Source of the DNA: Bradysia coprophila
Taxonomy: Eukaryota > Arthropoda > Insecta > Diptera > Sciaridae
Assembly (NCBI RefSeq): GCF_014529535.1
Contig: NW_023503313.1
Span: forward strand, 1,290,796-1,354,795
Reading direction: 5' to 3'
DNA: 64,000 nucleotides
Each line of letters opens with the position of its first letter. The first letter of the stretch is position 1. Under the pieces are notes generated by a model. The model saw only the letters and a list, made by a program, of their open reading frames with translations, did no database searches and had not been told where the DNA came from. Of the stretch, positions 13,447-25,197 are shown one piece after another. The translations under genes and the position numbers were made by a program.

Positions 13447-15068
13447 TAGCCTGTTTACCCGGCGTGGGTCGGCATGTTCATCCAAGTTAATTTGATGCTC
13501 ATAACGTAGACGGTTGCAGTATTTGAATTTTTAAAATTGAAAATAATATTAGGTAATGCATTGTGATAACTCTCAAGATTATGGTCATAAAATTTCGTTT
13601 ACAGTATGACATTTTTTTGCAATTTCCCGCATCTTCCGTGGATGTCTCCAATGTTCAATCATTTTTTTAAAGTTTTTTGGACGGTTCGTTGTTGTCATCT
13701 AATTCTAACGTGTAAAATCTCTAAATTAACTGTTAAATCTCTCACATTTATTGCAAAATGTCCTCGAAAATGTTGAAGGCGCAACAGACTTTTCTTTGTA
13801 TTTTAAGCTGCTTGAAAAACACGGGCAATTCCAATAGGTATAGAAGTTTCACAAGTTATTTTGATGACGTTAAAGATTACACTAAGCAAAAAAAAAATCG
13901 TTCTAAAATAAACCACTCTTTTACAGACCTATAGGGATCGGATCTTGTTGACGTTATCACCAATGCTGTCAGCAAATTTTCTTTAGCTGAATATGGCACT
14001 GTTGTAGTTTCCAGGGTAAACTACTACGTCGTCCCATGCACTATTGGAAAAAAATTGAATTTATCTACTGCAAGTTATATACTCATAATTTTCAGCAACA
14101 ATCCAGTTAGCAATCTTAGTCGATTTACACAAAAGAAGATCAATGAAAGTATACACTATATGTATTATATGGTCTGGTCTAATGTCAAAATTTGTATGGA
14201 GCGGAGGAAATAGCGATTTTCATTGAAAGGTGAGTTTGTTTATATGAAATCGTTTATATGTACTTTCATTGACGAATAGGGCATGTTTTTTCTTGATGCT
14301 TTTTCCACTTGACAGCAATTTTTTTACAGCTGAATGTGGCGCTTTTTTAGTTTTCAGTTATAACTTTACGAAACTATTGCATTCAGCTATGAAAATAAAG
14401 GTGCCGCTTTTGTAGTTTTCAGTATAACCTATTACGGCGTGACATGCTCTATTGTCTTTGCGCACGACGCCTAAATGTATAAGGAAGGGTATACATTCAT
14501 GGCTTCGGCTTGAGCTATAAATTTCAGAATTTATCTCGAAATTTAGGCACTCAGCATGAAAAGCTATACATACGTATTTGTTGTGGACGGTTGACTTTAG
14601 TTGCTTTCGCTTGTCGCACTCACTTCGATCGGGCTTCAACCTACAACTCGCGAAATTGCCTATAATCTACCGTCCGCAACAGATGCGTAAATAACTGTTA
14701 CCCAAAATGTGAGCAATACAGCCACCAAAATCGAAATATCAAAACAGGGGCGGTTATTGATCACTATGACGATTGTTACTTGCGGGGTTGAAAAAAGTGT
14801 TTTCTTCTCGGTATCCAAATTCAATTTCACAGAAACCGAAATTTTTTCTAAAAATTTCCCTGATGTATACAAGTTTTTTGAAACCCCGTGCAACTACTGT
14901 ACTGTGCGTGTTATATAGTTATTTTTCCGAGATCAGCACAACGTTTTTCACAATATCGTCTGATGTGTTATTATTTTCTCGCCTATGTTGTGAAAAATTT
15001 ATATTTCAATCTGAAAAACAACTTGTAAAGTCTAGATGTGTGTTGATAATACGTTTGGCATCTGTAAA
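13447..15068. other. Intergenic DNA with diverged internal repeats
   Basis: No exon is supported. A loose direct repeat built around TTTAGTTTTCAG and 'gctgaatatggc' occurs near 13982, 14330 and 14380. The open frames seen here lack codon bias or motifs. Confidence 0.35.
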
Positions 15069-15640
15069 ATATTTTACACTCGCCAAACCATGAAAACACT
15101 GAATATCACGCGTCAAAAATTATCGGAAACCACACTTTTTTAGTTCTCTCTCAGCAGACCTTGCAAACATGTCTAGGGATCCATGCGATGTTTTACTTAA
15201 TGGTGGAGTTTGTTTATGTTATTCGTCAAAGAGAGAAATTTGATACGAAGGCGTAGCTGACTCTCCGTATCAACGAGTAGCGTGATGCACATCGAACGAT
15301 CAACTCGTTCGGCTTTATATCGCGTATTTTCGGTTTCGTTTTTATTCTCATTCTTCTTCTATACATTCAAGTTCAACCTTGAACGGTGTGTATTATATTT
15401 GGTTTTGTTGTTGTGTATTCCATGGTGTGACGAGTGTAAAATTGTGTACATCACTTGGATTGAAACCACGAAATTACAGTATACGTGTGAATTCGTATAC
15501 CACGAGAATAATTTTTGCATACGTATGTATGATTCGTCTCGACGAAACATACATACTCATGCAAAAATTATTCTCTCGGTATACGAATTCACACGTATAC
15601 TGTAATTTCGTGGTTTCAATCCAAGTGATGCAAATAACTA
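15069..15640. repeat. Foldback element, copy A (family also at 16375-17484)
   Basis: It begins with TTTTACACTCGCCAAACCAT, runs through a segment shared with the copy at 16587-17200, and ends in a near-perfect palindrome centred near 15535 (CATCACTTGGATTGAAACC at 15448 against GGTTTCAATCCAAGTGATG ending at 15631). It lies just past the last exon of the zinc-finger gene and is inverted relative to the copy that starts at 16375. Confidence 0.75.
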
Positions 15641-16103
15641 TGGTAGCGGTCAGCTATTTACATATCATGGTTATTTATGACATCGAGTGCAAAGTAGGTA
15701 CTTTATTAGGCTCTACATGTGTAATTTTGATACGACGCCGATGCCGCCAAATGCCTTATCAGATTTGTCAAAATATTTCTAGAGAATTGCAAAGATTTTG
15801 AGAATTAAAATCAGATAAAAATCTAACTTTATTGAAACAAGTAAAAAATTGATAAAAAAAGTTCAGTAAACCGTCGTGATTATCCATGAGATATGTGATC
15901 CACCTGTTTATATCCTATAAATAGAAAGCTTTTGCCAATACGTACCGCGATGGTTTTCTTTAACAAAGTTTAATTGTGCGTGCGTTAGTTATTCCCTTCA
16001 CCACTTTGTATTTTATACATAAATTTGAATGAACTTTTACAAACAAGCATTCCTTTATATGTGATCGACAACAGCTATACCTACGGCAAAAGTTCATTTA
16101 AAC

Positions 16104-19100
16104 TTATTGCTGACTATCATTCTCCCGTTGTTCTTTATCATTCATTTCATTATTCCCTTCGTTCTTGTCCGTATCGCAGTGGATCAATAAGTGTGCATCC
16201 AAATTAGCTGCCTTGACGAAACCACTGCCACAGATGTAACACTTAAATTTTATGATACGCAAGTGAATGCGTTGATGGTTGTAAAAGTTAGACGATCGAC
16301 CGAATTTTTTACCGCAAACTTTGCACTCCAATACTTTTCCCTAAAATCAAATTTATTGCTGGTCAATTCGAGGCACAAATAGTTATTTGCATCACTTGGA
16401 TTGAAACCACGAATTTACAGTATACGTGTGAATTCGTATACCGAGAGAATAATTTTTGCATGAGTATGTTTGTGTCGTCGAGACGAAGTCGAGACGCAAC
16501 ATACATACGTATGCAAAAATAATTCGCGTGGGATACGAATTCACACACATACTGTGATTGAGTGGTTTCAATCCTGTGATGCACACAATTTTACACTCGT
16601 CACAACATGAAAACACTGAATATCACGGGTCAAAAGTTATCGGAAACCCAGGGGCGCCGACTTCTAAGGACAAGCGAGGCTCGGGCACCACTACTCGAAT
16701 GATGAGCACCACTACATCTTTCCAGTTTTACTTGAAAGAGCACCACTACTCCCAGATTCGCTTGTTGTATGAGCACCACTACTCCCAAACACAAGTCGGC
16801 GCCCCTGCGGAAACCACACGTTTTTAGTTCTCTCTCAGCAGACCATGCAAACAGGTCTAGGGATCTAGGCGATGTTTTACTTAATGGTGGAGTTTGCCTA
16901 TGTTATTCATCAAAGAGAGAAATTTGATACGAAGGCGGAGCTTACTCTCCGTATCAACGAGTAGTGTGATGTACATCGAACGATCAACTCGTTCGGCTTT
17001 ATATCGCGTATTTTCGGTTTCGTTTTTATTCTCATTCTTCTTCTATACATTCAAGTTCAACCTTGAACGGTGTGTATTATATTTGGTTTTGTTGTTGTGT
17101 ATTTCATGGTGTGACGAGTGTAAAATTGTGTACATCACTTGGATTGAAACCACGAAATTACAGTATACGTGTGAATTCGTATACCACGAGAATAATTTTT
17201 GCAGAATAAAAACGAAACCGAAAAAACGCGATATAAAGCCGAACGAGTTGATCGTTCGATGTGCATGTGCATCACGCTGCTCGTTGATACGGAGAGTAAG
17301 CTCCGCCTTCGTATCAAATTTCTCTCTTTGATGAATAACATAGACAAACTACACCATTAAGTAAATCATGCCTGGATCCCTAGATCTGTTTGCATGGTCT
17401 GCTGAGAGAGAACTAAAAAAGGGTGGTTTCCGATAACTTTTGACGCGTGATATTCAGTGTTTTCATGGTTTGGCGAGTGTAAAGAAATTATTCCTTTGTA
17501 TACCGTTTCGTGCATGCCCATGTGGGACATGTATTTGATTTTTTGGTTAAATCTTTCATTGCAAATCTCGCACTTAAAGTCTTTGTGCGTTTTCTTGTGG
17601 GCATTGAAGCTGGCTGTTGTGTTCACGCGCAGACCGCAGATTTGGCATTCAAACGGCTTCAGACCGGAGTGCAGTCGATAGTGAATTTTCAGATTGTACG
17701 ATTGACCGAACTTTTTACCGCAGACATCGCATCTGAAAGAAAGAGATTTTCGTTGTATAAATTCGGATGGTATGTGCTGCGGCTTGTTACAATGGAAACT
17801 TTGACCGGTGACTGTAGGTGGTCAGTATTAGTGTAGTTAATAAGGACCAAAAAATTTACAGCTCGGGTAGAGACAAACCAGTGATTGGATATTGTTTGGG
17901 ATGTAAAAAGATGAGGTTTCGGAAGGGTAGCCCAAAAATCCCCTCCATACTTCCCCTCCTTTCAGCCCTTCAAACTTCAAATGCAGAGGCTTCTTGTATG
18001 AACTATTGTGAAGCGACGAATGAGCGTACAACATTGAGTGGGTACTCAAATGAAAGCTAAAAGATCAAAGTTTTTTTTTCTACAAAAAAATTTCCAGAAT
18101 TTTCCGATTTCCTTGCAGTTTTTCCAACTTTTCTTAAAAACGAAGTTTTAAATTTGAGGTTAAAGTTAAATATTCTTTTTTAATTTGTTCGCAACAATAT
18201 TTTTTTCTTCGCTATTATCGTTTAGCATCCCATTACCAAACGTTTTGCAAACAAAAAGTATTTTAATGTTCCGCAATTGAAGCACTTGTCGTAAATTTTC
18301 TCATCAAAAATTGGTACCCTTTTTTCGTCACTTTTTATTTTTTTTTATTTAGGTGTGATAGCTGTAGGGCTCAGAGTGCCTCAAAAACGAAAGAAAATAA
18401 GTTTTTAGATTTTGAAAAATGATTCCGGTCTCGAATTCGGCTAAAATATTGAAATTTTCCACCCTCGGCGAACTTTGTCGAACACTACAACCAGCAAAAT
18501 CGACGCAGACTCCGTAAGATTACCCCTATCACACTGCTACGAAAATAAACCAGTTTACAACTTCTTTAGTGACATATATGCATATTGTGAAAGACCTTCA
18601 ATCGAAATTGTCCATTCACCCACATTGAAAATTTCAATATTTTAGATCTAAAAACTTATTTTGTTTCGTTTTTGAGGCACTCTGAGCCCTACCCAACAGC
18701 TATCACACCTAAATAAAAAAAAAATAAAAAGTGACGAAAAAAGGGTACCAATTTTTGATGAGAAAATTTACGACAAGTGCTTCAATTGCGGAACATTAAA
18801 ATACTTTTTGTTTGCAAAACGTTTGGTAGTGGGATGCTAAACGATAATAGCGAAGAAAAAAATATTGTTGCGAACAAATTAAAAAAAATATTTAACTTTA
18901 ACCTCAAATTTAAAACTTCGTTTTTAAGAAAAGTTGGAAAAACTGCAAGGAAATCGGAAAATTCTGGAAATTTTTTTGTAGAAAAAAAAACTTTGATCTT
19001 TTAGCTTTCATTTGAGTACCCACTCAATGTTGTACGCTCATTCGTCGCTTCACAATAGTTCATACAAGAAGCCTCTGCATTTGAAGTTTGAAGGGCTGAA

Positions 19101-20067
19101 AGGAGGGGAAGTATGGAGGGGATTTTTGGGCTACCCTTCCGAAACCTCATCTTTTTACATCCCAAACAATATCCAATCACTGGTTTGTCTCTACCCGAGC
19201 TGTAAATTTTTTGGTCCTTATTAACTACACTACATAGTACTTTTGGTAACCATGACCGTGTCTGTGAGCACATACTTAAAAGGTTTTTCGCCGTTATGAA
19301 CCTTGTAGTGACCCCGTAGGCATGCCAACGCACTGAACGTCTTATCACATATGTCGCATTTCAAGTTCAAATTCTCCGAATGAATCTTTTGATGAACCTT
19401 AAAATACTCCCAACTGGTAAACTCCTTTTCGCAGCTCGAACACTTGTATTTTAGTCGCTCGGACTTGGGCACTTTTAGGCCATGTTCTTCGTTCGTATTT
19501 TTCGGTTTATGTGTTCGCATATGCTTAATGAAATTCGGACGAAATCGAATTATCTTCTGGCATACGGTACACTTGTACGGCTTACACTTGGCTATGTGCT
19601 TGTCGTAGTTTTTGAAAGATTTCAAAACCGTCGTGCAAAGGCTACATTTCAGATTATTATCGTGACCGGATTTATGCTGGTTGTACTGGTCGATTGTTTG
19701 AAATGAAATCTTGCACACATTGCAGTAAGTATCCGAATTGTGAAATGATTGGTGTCTATTTTGTTCCTTATTCCTGGTCACTTTACAATCACCACGGCTG
19801 CTGCATAGATCTACTTGTTGATTCAATTCTAAACGAAGTAACAACAAAAAATTAATTTTAATTCAATCGCACACACAAAATTTGAGATCGCAATGAAAAA
19901 CCTGTTTCGTTCAGCACGTCCTCCTCTTTTATTATTTCAATATCATGGTCAATTTGTGGTAAATTCTTGTTAAACTTTGCCATTTGATACAGATCCAAAT
20001 CATTTTCGCAAATTTCATCTTTGATTATCACTTGCTCGGGTGATTGAATCTGAATAAGTTCGTCCAT
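16104..20067 (-). CDS. C2H2 zinc-finger protein, ten fingers
   Basis: Four exons, read from high to low: 20067-19902, 19828-19276, 17732-17504, 16340-16104; 1185 bases, 394 aa, all in frame. Ten C2H2-type fingers follow an acidic N-terminal third, from YCNVC to the last FKCYIC; the second finger ends H-x4-C instead of H-x3-H. Two junctions rebuild normal linkers: GEKPF-K-CDVC and HETGKVLECKVC. Two sites, VIIKDE and IIKEE, fit the sumoylation consensus. No ZAD domain is seen at the N terminus. It is most likely a nuclear DNA-binding protein; the target is unknown. The tail after the last finger is Asn/Glu/Asp-rich. Odd feature: introns 2 (1.54 kb) and 3 (1.16 kb) are almost entirely long inverted repeats, so the pre-mRNA can fold into large hairpins. 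The acceptor of exon 3 is a good CTTTCTTTCAG. Confidence 0.9.
16375..17484. mobile_element. Foldback elements B/C filling intron 3 of the zinc-finger gene
   Basis: A palindrome at 16381-16585 (a diverged copy of the 15448-15631 palindrome) abuts a larger foldback. The left arm starts at about 16587 (TTTACACTCG), the right arm ends at 17484 (CGAGTGTAAA). Matching inner segments include the ACGATCAACTCGTTCGG block at 16980 and its inverse at 17240. The left arm is split by a 159-bp hAT-like insertion. Open frames in this zone are repeats of each other and lack conserved domains. Confidence 0.78.
16649..16807. mobile_element. hAT-type MITE nested in a foldback arm
   Basis: A 159-bp insertion with perfect 15-bp terminal inverted repeats, CAGGGGCGCCGACTT and AAGTCGGCGCCCCTG. 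It is flanked by a perfect 8-bp duplication, CGGAAACC, at 16641-16648 and 16808-16815. Eight-base duplications and CAGGG-type ends are hallmarks of hAT elements. The inside repeats GAGCACCACTACTC about three times and has no coding frame. The uninterrupted relatives at 15131 and 17430 show the empty site. Confidence 0.92.
17829..19232. repeat. Long inverted repeat (about 600-bp arms) in intron 2 of the zinc-finger gene
   Basis: The left arm, 17829 to about 18460, and the right arm, about 18625 to 19232, are inverted copies that match nearly base for base; I saw a handful of single mismatches, a 5-base difference near 18375/18680 and a small insertion in the left arm near 18408-18440. The loop is about 165 bp. 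Each arm shows the same 70- to 80-residue frames, which are shadows with no known domain. In the nascent RNA this would be a very stable hairpin. Confidence 0.88.
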
Positions 20068-21997
20068 AGTTAGAAGATTGTGTTTTTGTGTGGATCACAG
20101 AAACAATTCAATTTTGTTCCAATTGAAACAACTACACTTTTACTCTCACTAACTGGTATTATAATAAACGTACCTGTGTTTTGAAGGTTGTTATTGTTTT
20201 ATTCAAAAAAAAAATGTTGTCAATTCATAAAAACAATTAAATCCACTATTACGTTCAGTTCATTGTAGATGGCGGTTTTTGATCAATAGACGATCGTGCA
20301 ATAAATTTTAAAAAAAAGATAATTCAAAATCAACATATTTGGATTCAGCAAAATGGTCAAAGTGTATAGTATTATAAATGATATCCATTTAGTCAGTTAG
20401 AGGCCAGAGGCCAAAACCACTTTCAAAAAAATTCATCGACGCTTCTGTGGCCAAAAAAACATGCACTTTTCGGACTGAAATTTCTATAGATGCATGAAAC
20501 GTACAAGGTCGTGAGGGGTGTTATTAAATAGGTAATTGCACGTACTTTTAGGCCAAATAGGATATAATGGTGAAAAATTTTTTTGAATCGGACACACCAT
20601 TTTTGTTTCCTGACGTTTATGGTGCTATCAATAGGGAATTTCAAGGTGATCATTTCGTAGAAGAAGTTTTTTTTTAAAACGACCTCTCCAACTCGGGGCG
20701 ACTCTAAGAAAATTTGAATATTTCAAAATCATGACTTTTTCAGAAAATTTTTCCCCGAAATGACACGACCCGGCCGGTTTTGATCTAATGGTAGTTTGTA
20801 GAGAATTGACAGACGATTCTAATAAAAGTATCGTCGGGTCGAAAGTGTGCAGCTGTGAGTCAGGGTGAGGCATCAAAGTCCAATTTTATGGTTTTGTCAA
20901 TGAGCGCCCCAACCGATTTTTCATTTTATTGGCTTAAAATGAAGGCTAGCACATCCCATTTAACATATCAAAAAATTGGGAGGGGGTTTTTCAATTTTTT
21001 CAACAAATCGTAAAAAACTTTCTTATGGGTGCCCACATTCCTGAGATTTTTTAATGGAAATGTATGGAAAGTTCGACTAAAAATGAAATTAATTGCTATA
21101 TATTGATTGTTTCTAGTCTACCGAACAATTATATGCACTAACAAGAAATTTAACATTTTTACTTTGTGAATGTGGACAACTTTGACTGATTTTCTCACCA
21201 TCGGGAAGATGGTCATGTCTAGCTCATCCACTGCTGGGTATAGCTTCATTTGCTACTATATCGCATAGCCTGAGACCGCACCTTTCCAAAAATACCAAAC
21301 TTGCCCTACTCGCAATCTGGCTGGTATTCTTTACGATGTCAAATATGTGGGTAAGTCGACCTACTCGAAAGATTTTTGAGGCAGTTTTTTATTTCCAATT
21401 TTAACCGAAATAAATTTACAAATTATGTCAAATATGGTTGTTATGGACTCATTTAATGAAGTTTACACGCAAGGTGATTCATTCTGATACTTCTTGACAA
21501 AGTTCAGGTCTATAGACATAAAGATCTTTGAGTACTTCTGGTCACTGAATGACTACTGAAAGTGTAGTTTCTTCTACAAAGTTTTTCCTAGATAGGTAAT
21601 GTGTCGGAAGAACGATGCGCACCCGGAAAACTCGACGTTAATTTTCCGGGTGAAACAGTCTAGGCCTCACCCACTATCGTTCCACATATAAATGAACCCA
21701 GTACTTTTGTGCTGCAAGCCTACAGAAGTGTTGGAAAAAAAGTTGGTGCCAAATTGCAGATTTTTTCCTTCTTTCCGGGGGCTCTTCAGCTGGAACAGCA
21801 TCTAGAACGGTACTATGGCAGTCATTTTTTATCGGCAACTATTCTTTTACGTAGTCAATACAAAAACGCGTCGCTATGCCACGAATATATCAGATCCAGT
21901 GTTAGTAATATCAAGAGAAAAATTATTAAATTTTTCTCGGAGGATTTTAGTCAAATAAAGTGTTAGCGTATAGCAAATGACCTCAGGACTCCGGAGG

Positions 21998-22134
21998 AGT
22001 AATTAGTTTTTCAATCGGACCAATATTTGCTACGTGATAGGAGTTTGGAAAAACGATATGATCAAGTGGGAGCGAACGGTTTTCCAAGCTCATATCACGT
22101 AGCAAATATTGGTCCGATTGAAAAACTAATTACT
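21998..22134. mobile_element. 137-bp palindromic MITE
   Basis: Terminal inverted repeats of about 43 bp, starting AGTAATTAGTTTTTCAATCG and ending in the exact inverse. Only the central 50 bases are unpaired. No clear target duplication was found, so the superfamily is open. Confidence 0.78.
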
Positions 22135-24210
22135 GTCTTTCGATTTTGATTGCTGTGATTTAATTTAATTTTAATTCCGTATCAAACATATCAACATGCC
22201 AACAAATACTTCAATATTTTCGATAAATTAATTACAAAAAATCTTACTTCACTGGTTTAAACATAAAATTTGCCAGACCTCATCGCATCGCCTTGCTTTC
22301 ATTGTTGTCGATAGCTGATGAAATGTTCGCTTTATGATAAGATTCCATCTGAGCTGTGATTAGTAGTCTCTATACTGAGAGTCTACTTGATCCTTCTAAA
22401 CCTCTCACTTCACAAGCTTGAATATATTAACGGTTCTAAACACAGACCAAGATAGATAAAATAAATGATCCATGAAATGAAGCCCAAAAGCTGAATGTAT
22501 GAAAAGAAAGCACAGCCGTGTCTCTGAAGCAAAAATTCACATTTTCTTAACACATTGTCTTTTCTTTGTGTAAATTCCGAAAAGAGCAAGAATGAATGTG
22601 TCAGACGAGCTCTGGGAGTTATGACAGCATTATTTGAACGAAAGGTCCCTTTGTTTATTGTGGAAATTTATCAAGCACAATAATTGAAACTTTTAATTTG
22701 CAAAATGTTTATTAGATTTGTCAATGCGCATGTCCGCAATGTTTTTTAGGGCTGAAATGTAGACAATGACTCTATTTATATTATACACCATTTATGAAAA
22801 TGTTATTATTTACCTATTCACATCAACTCATAATTGTCGCCTATTGTTTTCTCAATTTTAATATTTTCCTCGAAGAACTTTGCGCTTGCGTTTGTGCTGT
22901 TCGAGGCGGAGCAATCAAAGCCAATAATAACTATTCAATGTGTTAAGGATAATTTGATTTGTTTCGGAAATAATCAGATATTCTGTTGTGAAAAATATAA
23001 ACATGCCGCTGAAATTCTATTTCATGAGATGCGGTTTTGTCTCGCATTGATAAATGCTTCCATAACAATGGCATAAAGGAATTCTCAGTGAGAATTGAAG
23101 AACAGCAACAACACAAATTATGGATGAAATGTTTGAATTTGAGATAACAATGAATTGGAAATACTTACTCATAAACTTGAATGAGAGTTGAATTAAACTG
23201 TTGAAAACTGTAGGCGTATCGCAATAAAATCTTTAAATCTCTTACTTCGTTTGTGGCAAGTGCCACCTAGTTGATCCAGAATCTATTCCTTTATTCACTC
23301 AAACATACCTCATCACCTTTTCTTGTCGTCGTTGTCGATAACAAATGACTAAGCTTAAGAGTCAATTCGCCAATTTTTCGACCACTTGGAAAACAAGCTG
23401 TCTCCGATATTATTGAGTTATAGCTCATTCAATTCATCGTTCAATTCTAGCGAACGTCTGCCATTTTTTACAAAAAAAATCCAGTTTACGTGTAATGTGT
23501 GTACATGTCATATGATGTCAAGGGGTGGCGAATACATTTTTTTTTAGCAATATTTTGAGGAAGGGGAAACCCAAAAAATTAAAACTTTGTAGGATTGTTG
23601 GCGTCTCCACGGCCGACAATTTGAGCACACCCTTCCGCACTTACCACCCATGGCCAGCCATCAGTCAAAGTATGGTCAAGTTTCAAAGAGTGCTGTATCT
23701 CTGCAACATCATTGTTCTGAGGGACCGACCGACTACATATTTTTGTAGCTGACCTCAGCCACCATCACATATCAAAATTTGACCTCAGAAGTTTTGTGTT
23801 GCAGGATTTGCGGACCATTTGAAAAAAAATTGACCGTTACAAAATAGTTTTTCTTTATTAGTAACGTGTCTGGGGGACAATTCTAGCCCATAACCGATCG
23901 ATTCCGAGGGACTCTTTCTGAAAAAACACTATTTTTTACATTTTGCTCATAGTCGGGAAGCCACTTTGACTGTAGGGAAGTGGTGTTGAGATGCAGAGTG
24001 AACATAGTCTATCTTTAAAATATTGCTAGGCACCGCAGAACTACATACATGCTGTACCTGTTGCAATTCAACGAATTGGAGAGGTTATGCGATCATGTGC
24101 ATATCGAATATTTCACGTACGGCTTAGTATAAATCGGTCAAAAACCCTTAAAAGAGTAAAGAGTGACACAAGTCCTTGTGTTTACTTCCAAAACAACTGA
24201 TATCGTTGTA

Positions 24211-24312
24211 GGTGACACTTTCTGCGCTTGTACGCAAAAATTGTGAAACAAAAAAATTACCGAAAAAATTCTATTACAATTACAATTTTTGCGTACAAGC
24301 GCGGAAAGCGCC
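24211..24312. mobile_element. 102-bp palindromic MITE
   Basis: Arms share GCGCTTGTACGCAAAAATTG and its inverse; the outer ten bases match less well (GGTGACACTTTCT against the inverse of GGAAAGCGCC). The superfamily is not determined. Confidence 0.65.
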
Positions 24313-25197
24313 TAATATAATTTTTGACAAAAAATCTATTACCTCATTTGTTTTAACATACATGCGTTTCAATTTATTTATTACCCGATTTTATCGCTGC
24401 ATAGCTGTTTCACGTAGCCATTCGAAATTAATTTCCGATTGACCGTTTCACTACTCGTTCCTAATTCAATTTTACATTCTAAAGTTTGCACGTCTTTAGA
24501 CGTTTTTAGATCGTTCCACGTGGAATAAACTGTTTTCGTCACTAAATTATGTACCAATCTTCCTTTTGCAATACAATCTTTTGATTGATATCATGGTCGA
24601 ACATACCTACCACAAACTTACGTTTGCAAGTTTTTCAGTTTTTTTTTTGTGTGGAACAAAGGGCTTTGAGAACTGCTTCAAAGTTTAAATACAGTCACAC
24701 TATATTATATTGGTATGTTGCTTTACTAAGCTAAACACAACAAAATGCACTCCATTATAAGTCCGTTATCCGTTATACACATAGCTTATAAAATGAGCAA
24801 CACTTTTTTTCATTAAGGGAGGGATGTACAATTATTTTATTCGTTACTACAATGCTACTCGTAGTTGCGCAGTGTAAGTTTTTTTTGCTCGATGCACAAC
24901 GGCATATTCAGAGGGGTATATGAACGAATGTCCTATGTGGTAATAAATAAATAAATTCAGAGATTTATTATCAATGAATTTCATTGAGTTTAGTTCCGTT
25001 TAAAACTTCACTGGTAACGGTTGTGACGAAGCGAAAGGTTCCACAAATTTATAAGAGTTTTTTTACAATTGTAGAGAACAACATGTGCGAATGTATCAAA
25101 CATTAAAATTGCTAATTCAGTTCTAAAACTTTCCAAATTTTTAAGTATTAAGAAAAACCATAAATCAAATAACAAATACCTAAAAGTGGCTAATCAA

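Larger units (their letters stand above)
20068..25197. other. Gene-free stretch with small palindromic elements
   Basis: No exon can be supported between the zinc-finger gene and the homeobox gene. Apart from the two MITE-like palindromes listed separately (21998-22134 and 24211-24312) it holds a small stem at about 21621-21650 (ACCCGGAAAA/TTTTCCGGGT). The 5' regions of both neighbouring genes must lie at its two ends. Confidence 0.4.

Noticed and set aside
15282..17347. Several frames of 60-145 residues sharing 'IERSTRSALYRVFSVSFLF'
   Set aside because: All fall in copies of the same foldback repeat in different orientations; no codon pattern or known motif.
19001..19348. 115-residue frame, with an 80-residue twin at 17818-18060
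   Set aside because: They are the two arms of one inverted repeat read on opposite strands; no domain, and part of the longer frame overlaps the zinc-finger exon in another frame.
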